Of a stretch of 64,000 bases of DNA, positions 43,116 through 52,427 are shown in pieces. Below the pieces are notes generated by a model. That model worked only from the letters and a program-made list of their open reading frames with translations. It made no database searches and was not told the origin of the DNA. Source of the DNA: Pseudoalteromonas sp. A25 (GTDB lineage: Bacteria; Pseudomonadota; Gammaproteobacteria; Enterobacterales; Alteromonadaceae); the NCBI RefSeq assembly GCF_009176705.1, contig NZ_AP021847.1, forward strand, positions 248,001-312,000, read 5' to 3'. Positions within the stretch are counted from its first letter, which is position 1; the number at the start of each line of letters is the position of its first letter. A program made the translations under genes and the position numbers.

Positions 43116-44576
43116 TTATTTTTTCAAAGACAGATCGGGTAGAGGCAAATCAATCTGCGTTTGCTGTACTTTTTCACCAGCTAAAAACAGCTTCATTATA
43201 TCCAGCACGTCGGCAGAAGATGTAAACAAATTATGACCTGCGTTATTTACCATTATATGGGTTAAATTGCTTAACCCTGCAACCGCGGCCTGTTGCTCTT
43301 TGGGGTAAGTTCGACCATCGAGCGACCCTGTAAATAGTAAAGTAGCAACATCACTTTGTGGTGCTTTTCTGAAGCGATCGCCTAAATCTAGAGTTGCTTC
43401 AAACCGGTTGAGCATCGGCATCGGGAAGTTGAGCTTATCAGCGAGCAGAGACGTTTTAGCTTGTTGCTTAACTATATTAAGTCTTGCTTCGGTAATACCC
43501 GATGCAACATCCATAACCAGCGGCATTAATCTAAAACTAATCGCTTCATCTTTGAATATTCCTCTTTGCAGCACATTAACGAGCAAATCCGTATTTCCGC
43601 CATCCAGTCCCAAATAAATATGTATCAACATAGCCAAGTAGTGGTTTGGATCAGCAATCATCATGCTCGCTAACATTCTCATATGGTGTGTTTGAAACAA
43701 TATTGCTCGCTCACTGCCGTCTTTATTCGGTATTTGCAAAGTAATAGGTGCGCTATCTAATTTACCGTGTACTCGCTGCATTAAGGCAGGTAAGTTTGGC
43801 ACCAACTTTTTTAATGGCTGTTGATCTATTACCGTTTGTATTTGTGCAAAATACTTATCTGTCATCGCAGGTAATTTAACAGTCTGATTTAACCCCTCAG
43901 CACTGGCAATAATGACTTTATCAAGCCGCTCAGGAAACAGCTTGATTGCTGTCAGTGCCAAATGGCTACCATAAGAGATCCCCCACAGTGTCACTTTATC
44001 TGCTTGTAGGTGCTCACGCAGGCTATCTATATCATATGCATTCTGTACTGAATTATAAGCTTTAACATCAATACCTTGTGACTTCCAGTTAGCTAAACAT
44101 TGGTTAGCAGCTTGGTGGTACTTAGAAGCGATTGTGACCGCACTGGCTTTTTTATCGAGTGCTATTTTGATATCTGAGGTACAGACCTCAGGTTGCTCAG
44201 AAGCGCCGGTGCCTCTTTGATCTAGTGCGATTACATCACCATATTCGCGAAGCCCCATAAACAAAGGAAAGCGACGCCACTTAGCCGTAGCGATACCTGA
44301 GCCCCCAGGGCCTCCTGCTAAATAGACAATAGGCGCACCTTTGCGCTTACCTGTTGCTGCAAAGCGCACATAGTTTACTCTGATCATGCGACTGTGCGGG
44401 TCATCACGGTTTTCACGCACCATATAGAAGCCTTCGAAAGCCTGTGTTTTTTCACCGCTGTTGGCAACAAATTCAATTTCTTTTTCATTTTTATATGGGT
44501 TGGTATTGGCCCATGCGAGCTGATTTAAACCCGTTAGCCCGACACACGCTGTAAGTACCGCTGCTTTAAATTTCAT
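43116..44576 (-). CDS. Secreted alpha/beta-hydrolase, S33 peptidase (tripeptidyl aminopeptidase type)
   Basis: A 486-residue exported protein with a signal peptide ending in AWA. Alpha/beta-hydrolase features: oxyanion region YLAGGPGGSG, VIALDQRGTGASE, nucleophile elbow GISYGS, acid in FTGSLDGRTYP and His in VNNAGHNLF. The TAP-like C-terminus is characteristic of proline iminopeptidase or tripeptidyl aminopeptidase relatives. It should trim N-terminal residues from peptides outside the cytoplasm. It is divergent, by 145 bp, from a membrane LytTR regulator that may control it. Confidence 0.9.
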   Translation of the reverse strand: MKFKAAVLTACVGLTGLNQLAWANTNPYKNEKEIEFVANSGEKTQAFEGFYMVRENRDDPHSRMIRVNYVRFAATGKRKGAPIVYLAGGPGGSGIATAKWRRFPLFMGLREYGDVIALDQRGTGASEQPEVCTSDIKIALDKKASAVTIASKYHQAANQCLANWKSQGIDVKAYNSVQNAYDIDSLREHLQADKVTLWGISYGSHLALTAIKLFPERLDKVIIASAEGLNQTVKLPAMTDKYFAQIQTVIDQQPLKKLVPNLPALMQRVHGKLDSAPITLQIPNKDGSERAILFQTHHMRMLASMMIADPNHYLAMLIHIYLGLDGGNTDLLVNVLQRGIFKDEAISFRLMPLVMDVASGITEARLNIVKQQAKTSLLADKLNFPMPMLNRFEATLDLGDRFRKAPQSDVATLLFTGSLDGRTYPKEQQAAVAGLSNLTHIMVNNAGHNLFTSSADVLDIMKLFLAGEKVQQTQIDLPLPDLSLKK

Positions 44577-44721
44577 AGAATATCTCCTCTTTAGGTATGC
44601 AACCTATTAAGCCGATGCTTAAGCAGCACCACCAGCAATATTCTTTAAAAGGCTTTAAAACACTGACTTACAAGCTAAACGGTAGTAATATTTCGACAAA
44701 CGGGCTTACGGATATGTTTAA

Positions 44722-46284
44722 ATGACGAAAATAACATCAGTAAATGTCATACTTGTAGCGATGCTGTATGTATTTTCATTTATGGTGTATGCACAAGATA
44801 AACTACTTTTTTTGCCCTACAACCATGCAGCTACTATATGCCCAGTTGAGCAAACAACTCGGTTGCTAGAGCCCGCAGCCCCCTCATTTACTGATGCTGA
44901 TTGTAAGCTTTTAACCGTCAAAGATATTAATCCTCAAGCAAATAATATCTGGGTAAAAATAAATTTTGATGTACCCAAGAAATGGCAACAGGTAAAACCA
45001 CCGCTGGGCTTTTATATATCAGGAAAAGCAGCCAGCAGAGTTTATTTGAATAGCCAGTTATTGGGTACTAATGGGCAACCCGAAACAACGTTAGCGTCGG
45101 CACACACTGATGAGGTGGCTGGCAAAATGGATAGCGTATTTTATGTGCCCAACAAACTGATTAAACTAAAGAACAATGAACTCATAATGCACCTTTCGGG
45201 GCGCAACAGTATCATTGAACTTGACAGTCCCATGCACTTGCTTACACTGGGACCTTTTGGATCGCCGAAAAGGTTTATTCAAAACTACAGTGAGGTTGGC
45301 CTGATTCTGGTCGGCGCGTTCGCCGTAGGCACACTTTATTTTTTAGTTTTGAGCTTTGGTAATCGAGATGCAGGTACTTACCGAATTTTTACGGCCCTGT
45401 GCTTAATCGCCGCTTGTCAATTAACCGCCGAAATATCGCGAAAACTATTTGACTACAGCTACCAATGGCATGACATTCGCCTTGTTGTGATCACCGCATT
45501 ATCTTTTATTTTTGGTACTCTTGTTTTGCTGTACAGCGCAAGAAAGCTAGCAGGAAAACATGCGGTACATTGGGTGTATATTGGCGTTTTACTGAGCGCT
45601 ATCACGCTTATTTTTGCTCCCGGTTTTGATACAAAAACCACCGCCGGCATTTTTATCCCGCTGCTGGTGAGCTTAGTTTTGTTATTGTATTACTGGATTA
45701 ATACCAAAAATACGCAAACACTGCGTTGGCTGCTTTTTCAGTTTGCAGTTGTAGTAACCATTGTTATAAGTGCTGCCAGTTTTCATGAAATTGTCCACTT
45801 TGTCATTATTGGCTTACTACTGAGTTATTTGTTTGTTCAACAGGCCAGTGATGTGCGACAACAACAGAAAATGCTCCACCAAGAACAAACAAGACTGGCA
45901 AAATTAGAATACAAGCTTGCACAAAATACCCAGCTTAACGCCCCAACTAAATTAGAAATATCAGTAGCAGGAAAGACTGAATACCTCAACGCAACTGACA
46001 TAGCTTACTGCAAAGCTGCCGGTGACTATGTCGAGCTATATCTAAACGACCAATCCGAAAAGCTATTTTCAGGCTCTCTCAAACACCTTGAAAGCCTTTT
46101 GCCAGAAACGTTTTTACGTGTGCATCGCTCTTACTTGGTTAACTTAGCCGAAGTAGTTTCGTTAACCTCAAATTTAAACCAAGAAGGTAACATGAGCGAG
46201 CTCACCTTAAGTTCAAATCAAACCGTACCGGTAAGTAGGCGCTTATTACCAACGGTAAAAGATACCCTCAAACAACAAATTTAA
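44722..46284 (+). CDS. Membrane-bound LytTR transcription regulator (7TM-type receptor)
   Basis: A 520-residue protein. A signal peptide and a periplasmic domain (~25-185, jelly-roll-like 7TMR-DISM extracellular type) are followed by about seven TM helices (~190-385), a short coiled coil and a C-terminal LytTR DNA-binding domain (~415-515; DIAYCKAAGDYVELYL and FLRVHRSYLVNL). It joins receptor and DNA-binding domain in one chain, so it would act on DNA while membrane-held. It is divergent from the S33 peptidase, a candidate target. No kinase is linked. Confidence 0.88.
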   Translation: MTKITSVNVILVAMLYVFSFMVYAQDKLLFLPYNHAATICPVEQTTRLLEPAAPSFTDADCKLLTVKDINPQANNIWVKINFDVPKKWQQVKPPLGFYISGKAASRVYLNSQLLGTNGQPETTLASAHTDEVAGKMDSVFYVPNKLIKLKNNELIMHLSGRNSIIELDSPMHLLTLGPFGSPKRFIQNYSEVGLILVGAFAVGTLYFLVLSFGNRDAGTYRIFTALCLIAACQLTAEISRKLFDYSYQWHDIRLVVITALSFIFGTLVLLYSARKLAGKHAVHWVYIGVLLSAITLIFAPGFDTKTTAGIFIPLLVSLVLLLYYWINTKNTQTLRWLLFQFAVVVTIVISAASFHEIVHFVIIGLLLSYLFVQQASDVRQQQKMLHQEQTRLAKLEYKLAQNTQLNAPTKLEISVAGKTEYLNATDIAYCKAAGDYVELYLNDQSEKLFSGSLKHLESLLPETFLRVHRSYLVNLAEVVSLTSNLNQEGNMSELTLSSNQTVPVSRRLLPTVKDTLKQQI

Positions 46285-46348
46285 TGAACTAAATCATTTT
46301 TGCATTGCCTATTATAGTGATGCTACAGAAGTTCTAGTTTATGAGTGC

Positions 46349-46376
46349 AAATGCCAAGGATTACCTTGGCATTTTT
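46349..46376 (+). terminator. Rho-independent terminator of the LytTR gene
   Basis: AAATGCCAAGG, four-base loop, CCTTGGCATTT and T-tract, a perfect 11-bp stem. Confidence 0.92.
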
Positions 46377-46498
46377 ATTTTAAAAAAAAGCCACTCCCAC
46401 ACAAGCAATGCTACCCGTTTAAACTGATAAGATTCAGCAGCTTGCTCTAAATGACTCATCAGATCAAAAACGTATAACTTTACTGCCAAGAAGTGGCT

Positions 46499-46664
46499 TT
46501 ATACCAATTGCATTAAATTGGTGATCAAATATTGCGACAGATAAATGGCTTAGTAACAACGCAAATATTTCGCTATGCAGTTATTCTACATGATAAATAT
46601 TTAACGCAGTTAATGAGTTATTTAGCTCGCTAGAATGATCACTGTATTAATAAAATTGGTATTA
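46499..46664 (+). mobile_element. MITE-like palindromic element, family A, copy 3 (166 bp)
   Basis: Same orientation and almost the same sequence as 11766-11931. Ends TTATACC...GGTATTA. It lies in the 430-bp gap between the LytTR gene and ahpF, which otherwise holds only a terminator and AT-rich sequence. Confidence 0.87.
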
Positions 46665-46714
46665 CATTGCTGGGTGTTGTCAGCTACCTAACAAGCTAAC
46701 ATGCAATGTTTCGT

Positions 46715-48289
46715 TTAAGCAGCTCGCGTTGCTTTTTCTTCACTGTGGCGAATTAAGTAATCAAATGCCCCCAAGCTTGCAGTAGCACCAGAGCCCATGG
46801 CAATAATAATTTGCTTAAACGGCTCAGTTGTGGCATCCCCTGCGGCATATACTCCCGGCACTGACGTTGCGCCTTTATTGTCTATTTCAATTTCGCCAAA
46901 CTTGGTTAAGGCGATTGGCGAGTCTTGCAAGAACTCGGTATTTGGCACCAGACCAATTTGTACGAATATGCCCGCCAAAGTCAGTTCGTGCTGTTGTTGC
47001 GTTACTCTATCGGTATAACGCAAACCAGTTACGCGCTTTTCATCGCCAAGCACCTCCGTCGTTTGCGCATTTTTAATGATGGTTATGTTGCTTAAGCTCT
47101 GTGCCTTTTTAACTAGCACATCATCAGCGCGCAAGGTATCGGCAAACTCAAGCACAGTCACGTGTTCAACAATATTGGCTAAATCAATAGCCGCTTCAAT
47201 ACCTGAGTTTCCGCCACCAATAACCGCAACAGGTTTGCCTTTAAACAACGGGCCATCACAATGAGGGCAATAGGCTACGCCACGCCCTTTATATTCTGCC
47301 TCTCCTGGCACATTCATATTTCTCCATCGGGCACCAGTTGCTAAAATCACTGACTTAGCTTTAAGGGTTGCGCCACTTTCCAGCTCAATATTAATTAAGG
47401 TGTCGGTACTCAGTTTTGCCGCTCGCTGCCCAGCCATGATATCAACATCATACTGTTTAACATGCTCTTCTAACTGAGCAACCAGTTTTGGACCTTCAGT
47501 GGCTTTTACAGAAATAAAGTTTTCTATACTCATCGTGTCAGCAACTTGCCCACCAAATCGTTCACCAACAACGCCAGTATTTAGCCCTTTTCGAGCAGCA
47601 TATACTGCAGCAGATGCCCCTGCTGGGCCGCCCCCCACAACAAGCACGTCAAATACATCTTTATCGTTGAGCTTTTGTGCTTGTTTAGCAGCGCCATTAC
47701 CGTCCACCTTAGTTAAAATATCAGTAAGCGTAACCGCACCTTGAGAAAAAAGTTGGCCATTTAAATACACAGCCGGTACAGCCAAAACGTTGCGCTCGTT
47801 CACTTCATCTTGAAACAAAGCACCATCGATCATGGTTGTCTTGATCAATGGGTTCTGTGCTGCCATTAAGTTTAGGGCTTGCACAACTTGCGGGCAGGTT
47901 TGACAGCTCAAAGAAATGTAAATTTCAAAGTTCAACTGAGTATCAAGTGCTTGTATCTGCTCAATTTCATCATTTGACGCCTTTGCTGGGTGCCCACCCG
48001 TTTGTAATACGGCCAGTACCAACGAGGTAAACTCATGCCCCATAGGTACGCCTGCAAATTGAATATCAGTATCGCGTACGGGCGAGTGCACCGTCATACT
48101 TGGCTTTCTAACGCTAATATCGGTGTTATTCGTAACACTGATTTGATCACTTAACGAGGCAAAGTCATTCGCTAAAGTTTCCAGCTCCTTTGATTTGTTG
48201 CTGTCATCAAGGGCAATGACCAGCTCAACAGGGTCTTTTAAGGCGCTGAAATGGCTTTTTAGTTGGTTTTTTAAATTTTGGTCTAACAT
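46715..48289 (-). CDS. ahpF: Alkyl hydroperoxide reductase subunit F
   Basis: A 524-residue flavoprotein, the length of E. coli AhpF (521). The N-terminal double thioredoxin-fold domain has the redox pair SCQTCPQVV. An FAD/NADH thioredoxin-reductase-like part follows, with [22 protein letters not shown], the active-site YCPHCDGP, the NADH-binding [14 protein letters not shown] and the FAD motif [11 protein letters not shown]. It uses NADH to reduce AhpC. It lies 69 bp after ahpC in the usual order and is probably co-transcribed. Confidence 0.97.
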   Translation of the reverse strand: MLDQNLKNQLKSHFSALKDPVELVIALDDSNKSKELETLANDFASLSDQISVTNNTDISVRKPSMTVHSPVRDTDIQFAGVPMGHEFTSLVLAVLQTGGHPAKASNDEIEQIQALDTQLNFEIYISLSCQTCPQVVQALNLMAAQNPLIKTTMIDGALFQDEVNERNVLAVPAVYLNGQLFSQGAVTLTDILTKVDGNGAAKQAQKLNDKDVFDVLVVGGGPAGASAAVYAARKGLNTGVVGERFGGQVADTMSIENFISVKATEGPKLVAQLEEHVKQYDVDIMAGQRAAKLSTDTLINIELESGATLKAKSVILATGARWRNMNVPGEAEYKGRGVAYCPHCDGPLFKGKPVAVIGGGNSGIEAAIDLANIVEHVTVLEFADTLRADDVLVKKAQSLSNITIIKNAQTTEVLGDEKRVTGLRYTDRVTQQQHELTLAGIFVQIGLVPNTEFLQDSPIALTKFGEIEIDNKGATSVPGVYAAGDATTEPFKQIIIAMGSGATASLGAFDYLIRHSEEKATRAA

Positions 48290-48358
48290 AATTGGTCATC
48301 CTCACAACAACATAGGTTCAAAAAGTGAGCTGAGGGTGGCAAAGCCACCCACTTGTCA

Positions 48359-48928
48359 TTAGATTTTTCCTACAAGGTCTAATGAAGGTGCTAACGTTTC
48401 TTCACCAGGCTGCCAAGACGCTGGACATACTTCTCCATCGTGGCTTGCAATGTACTGCGCTGCTTGCACTTTGCGAAGTAGCTCTTTTGCACTGCGACCA
48501 ATACCTAGGTCGTGAGTTTCAACTACTTTAATCTCACCTTCAGGATTGATAACAAAAGTACCGCGAAGCGCTAACCCATCTTCTTCAATCATTACACCAA
48601 AGTTGCGTGTAATACGTCCTGTTGGGTCACCAATCATTGGGAACTGAATTTTTTTAATGGTTTCTGACGCATCATGCCACGCTTTGTGAGTAAAGTGCGT
48701 ATCGGTTGATACTGAGTACACCTCTACACCCATGTCTTGAAGCTGTGCGTAGTGATCTGCCAAGTCACCAAGCTCTGTTGGACATACAAAAGTAAAATCT
48801 GCAGGATAAAAGAATACGATTGACCATTTACCTAGTAAGTCTTTTTCACTCACTTGTACAAAGTCACCGTTGTGGTATGCCGTTGCGTTGAAAGGTTGAA
48901 TTTTAGTGTTAATCAATGAAGTAGTCAT
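48359..48928 (-). CDS. ahpC: Alkyl hydroperoxide reductase subunit C (typical 2-Cys peroxiredoxin)
   Basis: A 189-residue peroxiredoxin, close to the E. coli length of 187. The peroxidatic Cys is in FYPADFTFVCPTEL and the resolving Cys in GEVCPASWQPGEETL. It reduces H2O2 and organic peroxides with electrons from AhpF. First gene of the ahpCF operon. Its promoter region contains a 10-bp inverted repeat at 49030-49061, but I cannot match a convincing OxyR box. Confidence 0.97.
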   Translation of the reverse strand: MTTSLINTKIQPFNATAYHNGDFVQVSEKDLLGKWSIVFFYPADFTFVCPTELGDLADHYAQLQDMGVEVYSVSTDTHFTHKAWHDASETIKKIQFPMIGDPTGRITRNFGVMIEEDGLALRGTFVINPEGEIKVVETHDLGIGRSAKELLRKVQAAQYIASHDGEVCPASWQPGEETLAPSLDLVGKI

Positions 48929-49029
48929 AGTTTTCTCTCTTAGTTAACATTATTAAATAGTGAATTTAAACAGCACCGTGCTGTTCGCTTTGCTTGGCTA
49001 CTAAGATAGTGTGAATGACTTAACAAATA

Positions 49030-49061
49030 AAATGGATTGTTTAGATTATATCAATCCATTT
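49030..49061. promoter_or_regulatory. Inverted repeat in the ahpC upstream region
   Basis: AAATGGATTG (49030-49039) and CAATCCATTT (49052-49061), perfect over 10 bp with a 12-base spacer, ~100 bp upstream of ahpC and ~130 bp before the divergent DUF3429 gene. Candidate operator. Confidence 0.4.
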
Positions 49062-49189
49062 TTTAGATTAGACCACTATTTGAACAACTAAAAGTGATCT
49101 TTTATTAATAGTTTTCCATAGAAATTATTAACCTAACGATGGCTAGGTTATACTCCCAACGGTAAACACAAACAATGAAAGAGGGTTTA

Positions 49190-49615
49190 ATGCATCCATA
49201 CACAAATCACATCCAGTTAGGCTACTACGGCGTGCTCCCTTTCTTGGCATGTGTATTTTGGCCATTACTACTGGGCTCATCAGCTCAAGCGGTTGAAGCA
49301 TTTAGTTTTTACAGTATGGGGATCCTTGCTTTTATGGCCGGTACTTTGTGGCGCTCAGGTGAGCAATCTTACACGCATGCTGTAATGGCTGTACTGGTGG
49401 TGATCCCCTTTCCGTTACTTGCTGTTGCATCTGCAACTACCACCCTTATTTATCTCGCAATCTGCTATCCCATAGTGTTGCTGTTTGAACGTGGGATGCC
49501 TGCTTGGCAAAGCCATCACAAGGATTATCATAAAATGCGTTTTATTTTAACGTCGGTGGTGTTTGTTTGTCATTTATTCATGATTGCGCAAAGTATTGAG
49601 CTTACAAGAGGTTAA
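49190..49615 (+). CDS. DUF3429 membrane protein
   Basis: About 141 residues with four or five TM helices. The opening LGYYGVLPFLACVFW and the FYSMGILAFMAGTLWRSGE segment match the DUF3429 family, whose function is unknown. ATG 49190 is preferred to ATG 49175 because GAGGG lies just before it. It is divergent from ahpC and 66 bp upstream of a diguanylate cyclase on the same strand. Confidence 0.85.
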   Translation: MHPYTNHIQLGYYGVLPFLACVFWPLLLGSSAQAVEAFSFYSMGILAFMAGTLWRSGEQSYTHAVMAVLVVIPFPLLAVASATTTLIYLAICYPIVLLFERGMPAWQSHHKDYHKMRFILTSVVFVCHLFMIAQSIELTRG

Positions 49616-49681
49616 ACATCTCTTAGGACCTGCTATACCTAATTAATGAGCATTAAAACATAACCGCAACTAGGAACGACC

Positions 49682-50494
49682 ATGATCCAAAAATTTCTTA
49701 TCGCGTTTGTATGGTCTCTGGGTGCGTTGTTTTTGTTCTGGACAATTACTCATGGCGATATTGGGCTCGACACAATTGAAGAAGTGTTGTGGTTCTGTTT
49801 ATCAATCACCGTGGTTGTGGTGGCAGCACCACAACTTAATAGTAAGCCCCTAATTTACGGTTGGTCATGCTATTGTTTAGGTTTACTCCTTGACGTGTTT
49901 GATGGCTACCTAGATTTCACGGTCCCCTTTTTACTGCTCGATACATCTTTAAAAAGTATTGGGTTCATTCTAGTGTGCTATGGCATGCTACTGTTGCTTG
50001 CTTCTAAAAAAGCAACCATTGCCAAACTAAACCTAGAGATTGCTGCCAAGCAGCAACTTGAAGAAAAGCTCAGGTATGAAGCACACCATGATCCCCTGAC
50101 TAAACTAGGGAACCGCAAAGCCTGTTTCGATAAGTTTGACGAATTAAGCGGGCAGTATAAATGGTTATATTATTTTGATTTAGATAACTTCAAACAAGCG
50201 AACGATGAATATGGGCATCACATTGGCGACAAAGTACTTGAGCTCTTTGGCAAAGCACTTACGAGTCAATTTACTCACGAGGCGGTGTTCCGTCTTGGTG
50301 GTGATGAATTTGTCGCTTTTAGCAATTATGCACCGGATAAACTTGAAAACTTGCGCGACAACCTGACCGACCCTATGAAGCAGTACCAAGTTAGTACAAG
50401 CATAGGCTCAACTAAAACCGATCCAAAACTAGGCCCTGACAAAATACTACGCCAAGCAGATGCAAAAATGTACCGAGATAAGTCCAGAGACTAG
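49682..50494 (+). CDS. Membrane diguanylate cyclase (GGDEF)
   Basis: A 270-residue protein: four TM helices in the first ~110 residues, a short coiled coil (AKLNLEIAAKQQLEEKL), then a GGDEF domain (~130-270) with DPLTKLGNRKA, YYFDLDNFKQANDEYGHHIGD and an intact LGGDEF active site. It should make c-di-GMP. I see no RxxD inhibitory site in the expected place. The membrane part has no named sensor domain that I recognise. It is one of two c-di-GMP enzymes in the window; the other is the REC-EAL protein. Confidence 0.93.
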   Translation: MIQKFLIAFVWSLGALFLFWTITHGDIGLDTIEEVLWFCLSITVVVVAAPQLNSKPLIYGWSCYCLGLLLDVFDGYLDFTVPFLLLDTSLKSIGFILVCYGMLLLLASKKATIAKLNLEIAAKQQLEEKLRYEAHHDPLTKLGNRKACFDKFDELSGQYKWLYYFDLDNFKQANDEYGHHIGDKVLELFGKALTSQFTHEAVFRLGGDEFVAFSNYAPDKLENLRDNLTDPMKQYQVSTSIGSTKTDPKLGPDKILRQADAKMYRDKSRD

Positions 50495-50571
50495 CTAAAG
50501 CAGCGGTTTTGATGTCACGTTAGTTTGCAATCAGTGGTACACTTCGCGTGTTTTAATTTTGATGAAGCACT

Positions 50572-51372
50572 ATGATTTTAGACAAACACTGGCGAGTACT
50601 AACTGTAGGCGATGGCGATTTAAGTTTTTCACACGCCTTGCACCTTCTTATGTCAAATGGCCACGTTACTGCAAGCACTTACGATAGTGAACAAACGATT
50701 CGTGACAAGTACAAGTATCATGCGCTTGAGCTGCTTGCCAAAGAAAATGTCCCTTACTTTGCAGAATTCGATGTCAAAAACCCACAAGCATGGCAGCGTT
50801 TGGCACCTAAAAAGTACGATTTAGCAATCTTTCAGTTCCCCTTGATCCCTGCATTTTCAAGCCACAAAGCGTTTGCCGAGTCTGAATTAACTGTTAATAC
50901 ATTAAATCGAGCCCTGCTTCGCCAGTTTCTTGATAACGCTTATCGCTTTGCCCTTGACCCTAACGGCCCGATGCTTTGTTATATTACTTCAAAAGATGTA
51001 AAGCCATACTGTGAATGGGATTTAGAAGGCACGCTTACCAAACACGCACAGATGCAATATCTAGGTCAACTGCCATTTAATATCGACCAATTTCCTGGCT
51101 ATAAAATTCGTAATGTTGACCGTGATAAACACGTTAAAGATACCAGTGGTATCACTTATGTGTTTTCAGCAAAATCCAATCCTAAAATTAGTGCACAGCT
51201 AACGACCCCTGAGTATCTTGGCGATAACCATTGCAGTATTTGCAGGGCGGGGCCGTTTCATAGCGAAGCCGATAAACTTGCACATCAAAACGCCAAAAAG
51301 CATAAGACAATGCAAAAACATCAACAAGCTTGGCTCGATTACCTGCACGGTTACAAAAATAGTCATTTATAA
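50572..51372 (+). CDS. BMT5-like (DUF2431) putative methyltransferase with C2H2 zinc finger
   Basis: A 266-residue cytoplasmic protein. Residues ~5-205 are a Rossmann-like DUF2431 domain with VGDGDLSFSHAL (SAM-binding style), ASTYDSEQTI, and FQFPLIPAF where eukaryotic BMT5 has a similar N-F/Q-F-P motif. In yeast this family methylates 25S rRNA uridine at N3. A C-terminal finger follows: Cys-x2-Cys (CSIC), then His-x5-His (AHQNAKKH) after about 16 residues. The rRNA or tRNA target in bacteria is unknown. Monocistronic. Confidence 0.85.
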   Translation: MILDKHWRVLTVGDGDLSFSHALHLLMSNGHVTASTYDSEQTIRDKYKYHALELLAKENVPYFAEFDVKNPQAWQRLAPKKYDLAIFQFPLIPAFSSHKAFAESELTVNTLNRALLRQFLDNAYRFALDPNGPMLCYITSKDVKPYCEWDLEGTLTKHAQMQYLGQLPFNIDQFPGYKIRNVDRDKHVKDTSGITYVFSAKSNPKISAQLTTPEYLGDNHCSICRAGPFHSEADKLAHQNAKKHKTMQKHQQAWLDYLHGYKNSHL

Positions 51373-51572
51373 TACCGCCTAAATCAAACCAGTTAAGGCC
51401 TGATTTTAACAACAGACGTAGCTAGAAAATCGCAATAAAGTTACACAGTGTAAACATCAAGAAATCACCTCGTAAAGACTATGAATAATGTATACAAAAA
51501 ACTTGATAGCGAGTGTTCAGGCCTTTAGACTAGCCCCCTTCGTATGATTTGCCAATCAGAGACCTAAACTGA

Positions 51573-52427
51573 ATGAAACTCACCAATAGAGACTTTTTAT
51601 TTGCTGTATTATGTTTACTAATTGCAATGGTGACTATTCAATCGGGTGCCTCTATCGCGAAACAATTGTTCCCTCTCGTTGGCCCTGAAGGGACCACTGC
51701 GTATCGACTTGGGTTTTCCGCCTTAATTCTGTGTTTAGTATTTCGTCCTTGGCGTCATATACCTGCTAACAAGCAGTCTATATTAGTTTATGGGTTATGC
51801 CTCGGTGGCATGAATATCACGTTTTACTATGCTATTGAGCGTATTCCTCTGGGCATAGGAGTAGCGCTAGAGTTCACCGGCCCTCTGGCAGTGGCGTTAT
51901 TTGCGTCAAAGCGCAAACGAGATTACATCTGGGTGCTCTTCGCCCTGCTTGGCATTGTACTATTGCTACCTGATATGAGCGCCGCTGATGGGCTAGATCC
52001 GATCGGGGTACTTTTAGCGCTCATTGCAGGCGCCTGCTGGGCTGGCTACATTTTATTTGGTAAAAAAACTGGCAACCAAGGTTCTGGTGGCACCACGGTG
52101 GCATTGGGCATGAGCGTGGCGGCAATTGCCGTTGTACCTATTGGGGTTGCATCGCAAGGCAGTGCTTTACTCAATTGGGAGCTGATTCCATTGGGCATTA
52201 TGATAGGCATTCTCTCTAGTGCATTACCTTATAGCTTAGAGATGGTAGCGCTGCGTAACATGCCAGCGCAAGGCTTTAGCATTATGATGAGTTTAGAGCC
52301 CGCAATTGCGGCACTCGCTGGGTTTATTATTCTCGGTGAACTGCTAAGCCTTTGGCAATGGTTGGCAATTTTTATGGTGATTATTGCGTCTGTCGGCAGT
52401 TCGCTCGCAACGAGCAAAGCACATTAA
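51573..52427 (+). CDS. rhtA: Threonine/homoserine exporter RhtA (EamA family)
   Basis: A 284-residue inner-membrane protein with ten TM helices. It is collinear with E. coli RhtA (295 residues): AMVTIQSGASIAKQLFPLVG, LGGMNITFYYAIERIPLGI, VALEFTGPLAVALF, GACWAGYILFGK and SALPYSLEMVALRNMPA. It exports threonine, homoserine and related amino acids. The stop overlaps the convergent gene's stop by four bases. With the ThrE-like protein at 58857, the window has two threonine-type exporters. Confidence 0.93.
   Translation: MKLTNRDFLFAVLCLLIAMVTIQSGASIAKQLFPLVGPEGTTAYRLGFSALILCLVFRPWRHIPANKQSILVYGLCLGGMNITFYYAIERIPLGIGVALEFTGPLAVALFASKRKRDYIWVLFALLGIVLLLPDMSAADGLDPIGVLLALIAGACWAGYILFGKKTGNQGSGGTTVALGMSVAAIAVVPIGVASQGSALLNWELIPLGIMIGILSSALPYSLEMVALRNMPAQGFSIMMSLEPAIAALAGFIILGELLSLWQWLAIFMVIIASVGSSLATSKAH

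Noticed and set aside
44577..44721. LytTR direct-repeat binding sites in the divergent promoter
   Set aside because: No clear pair of conserved repeats at about 10-13 bp spacing could be identified.
48929..49189. OxyR binding site upstream of ahpC
   Set aside because: Some ATAG-like pieces occur but not with the spacing of the OxyR consensus.
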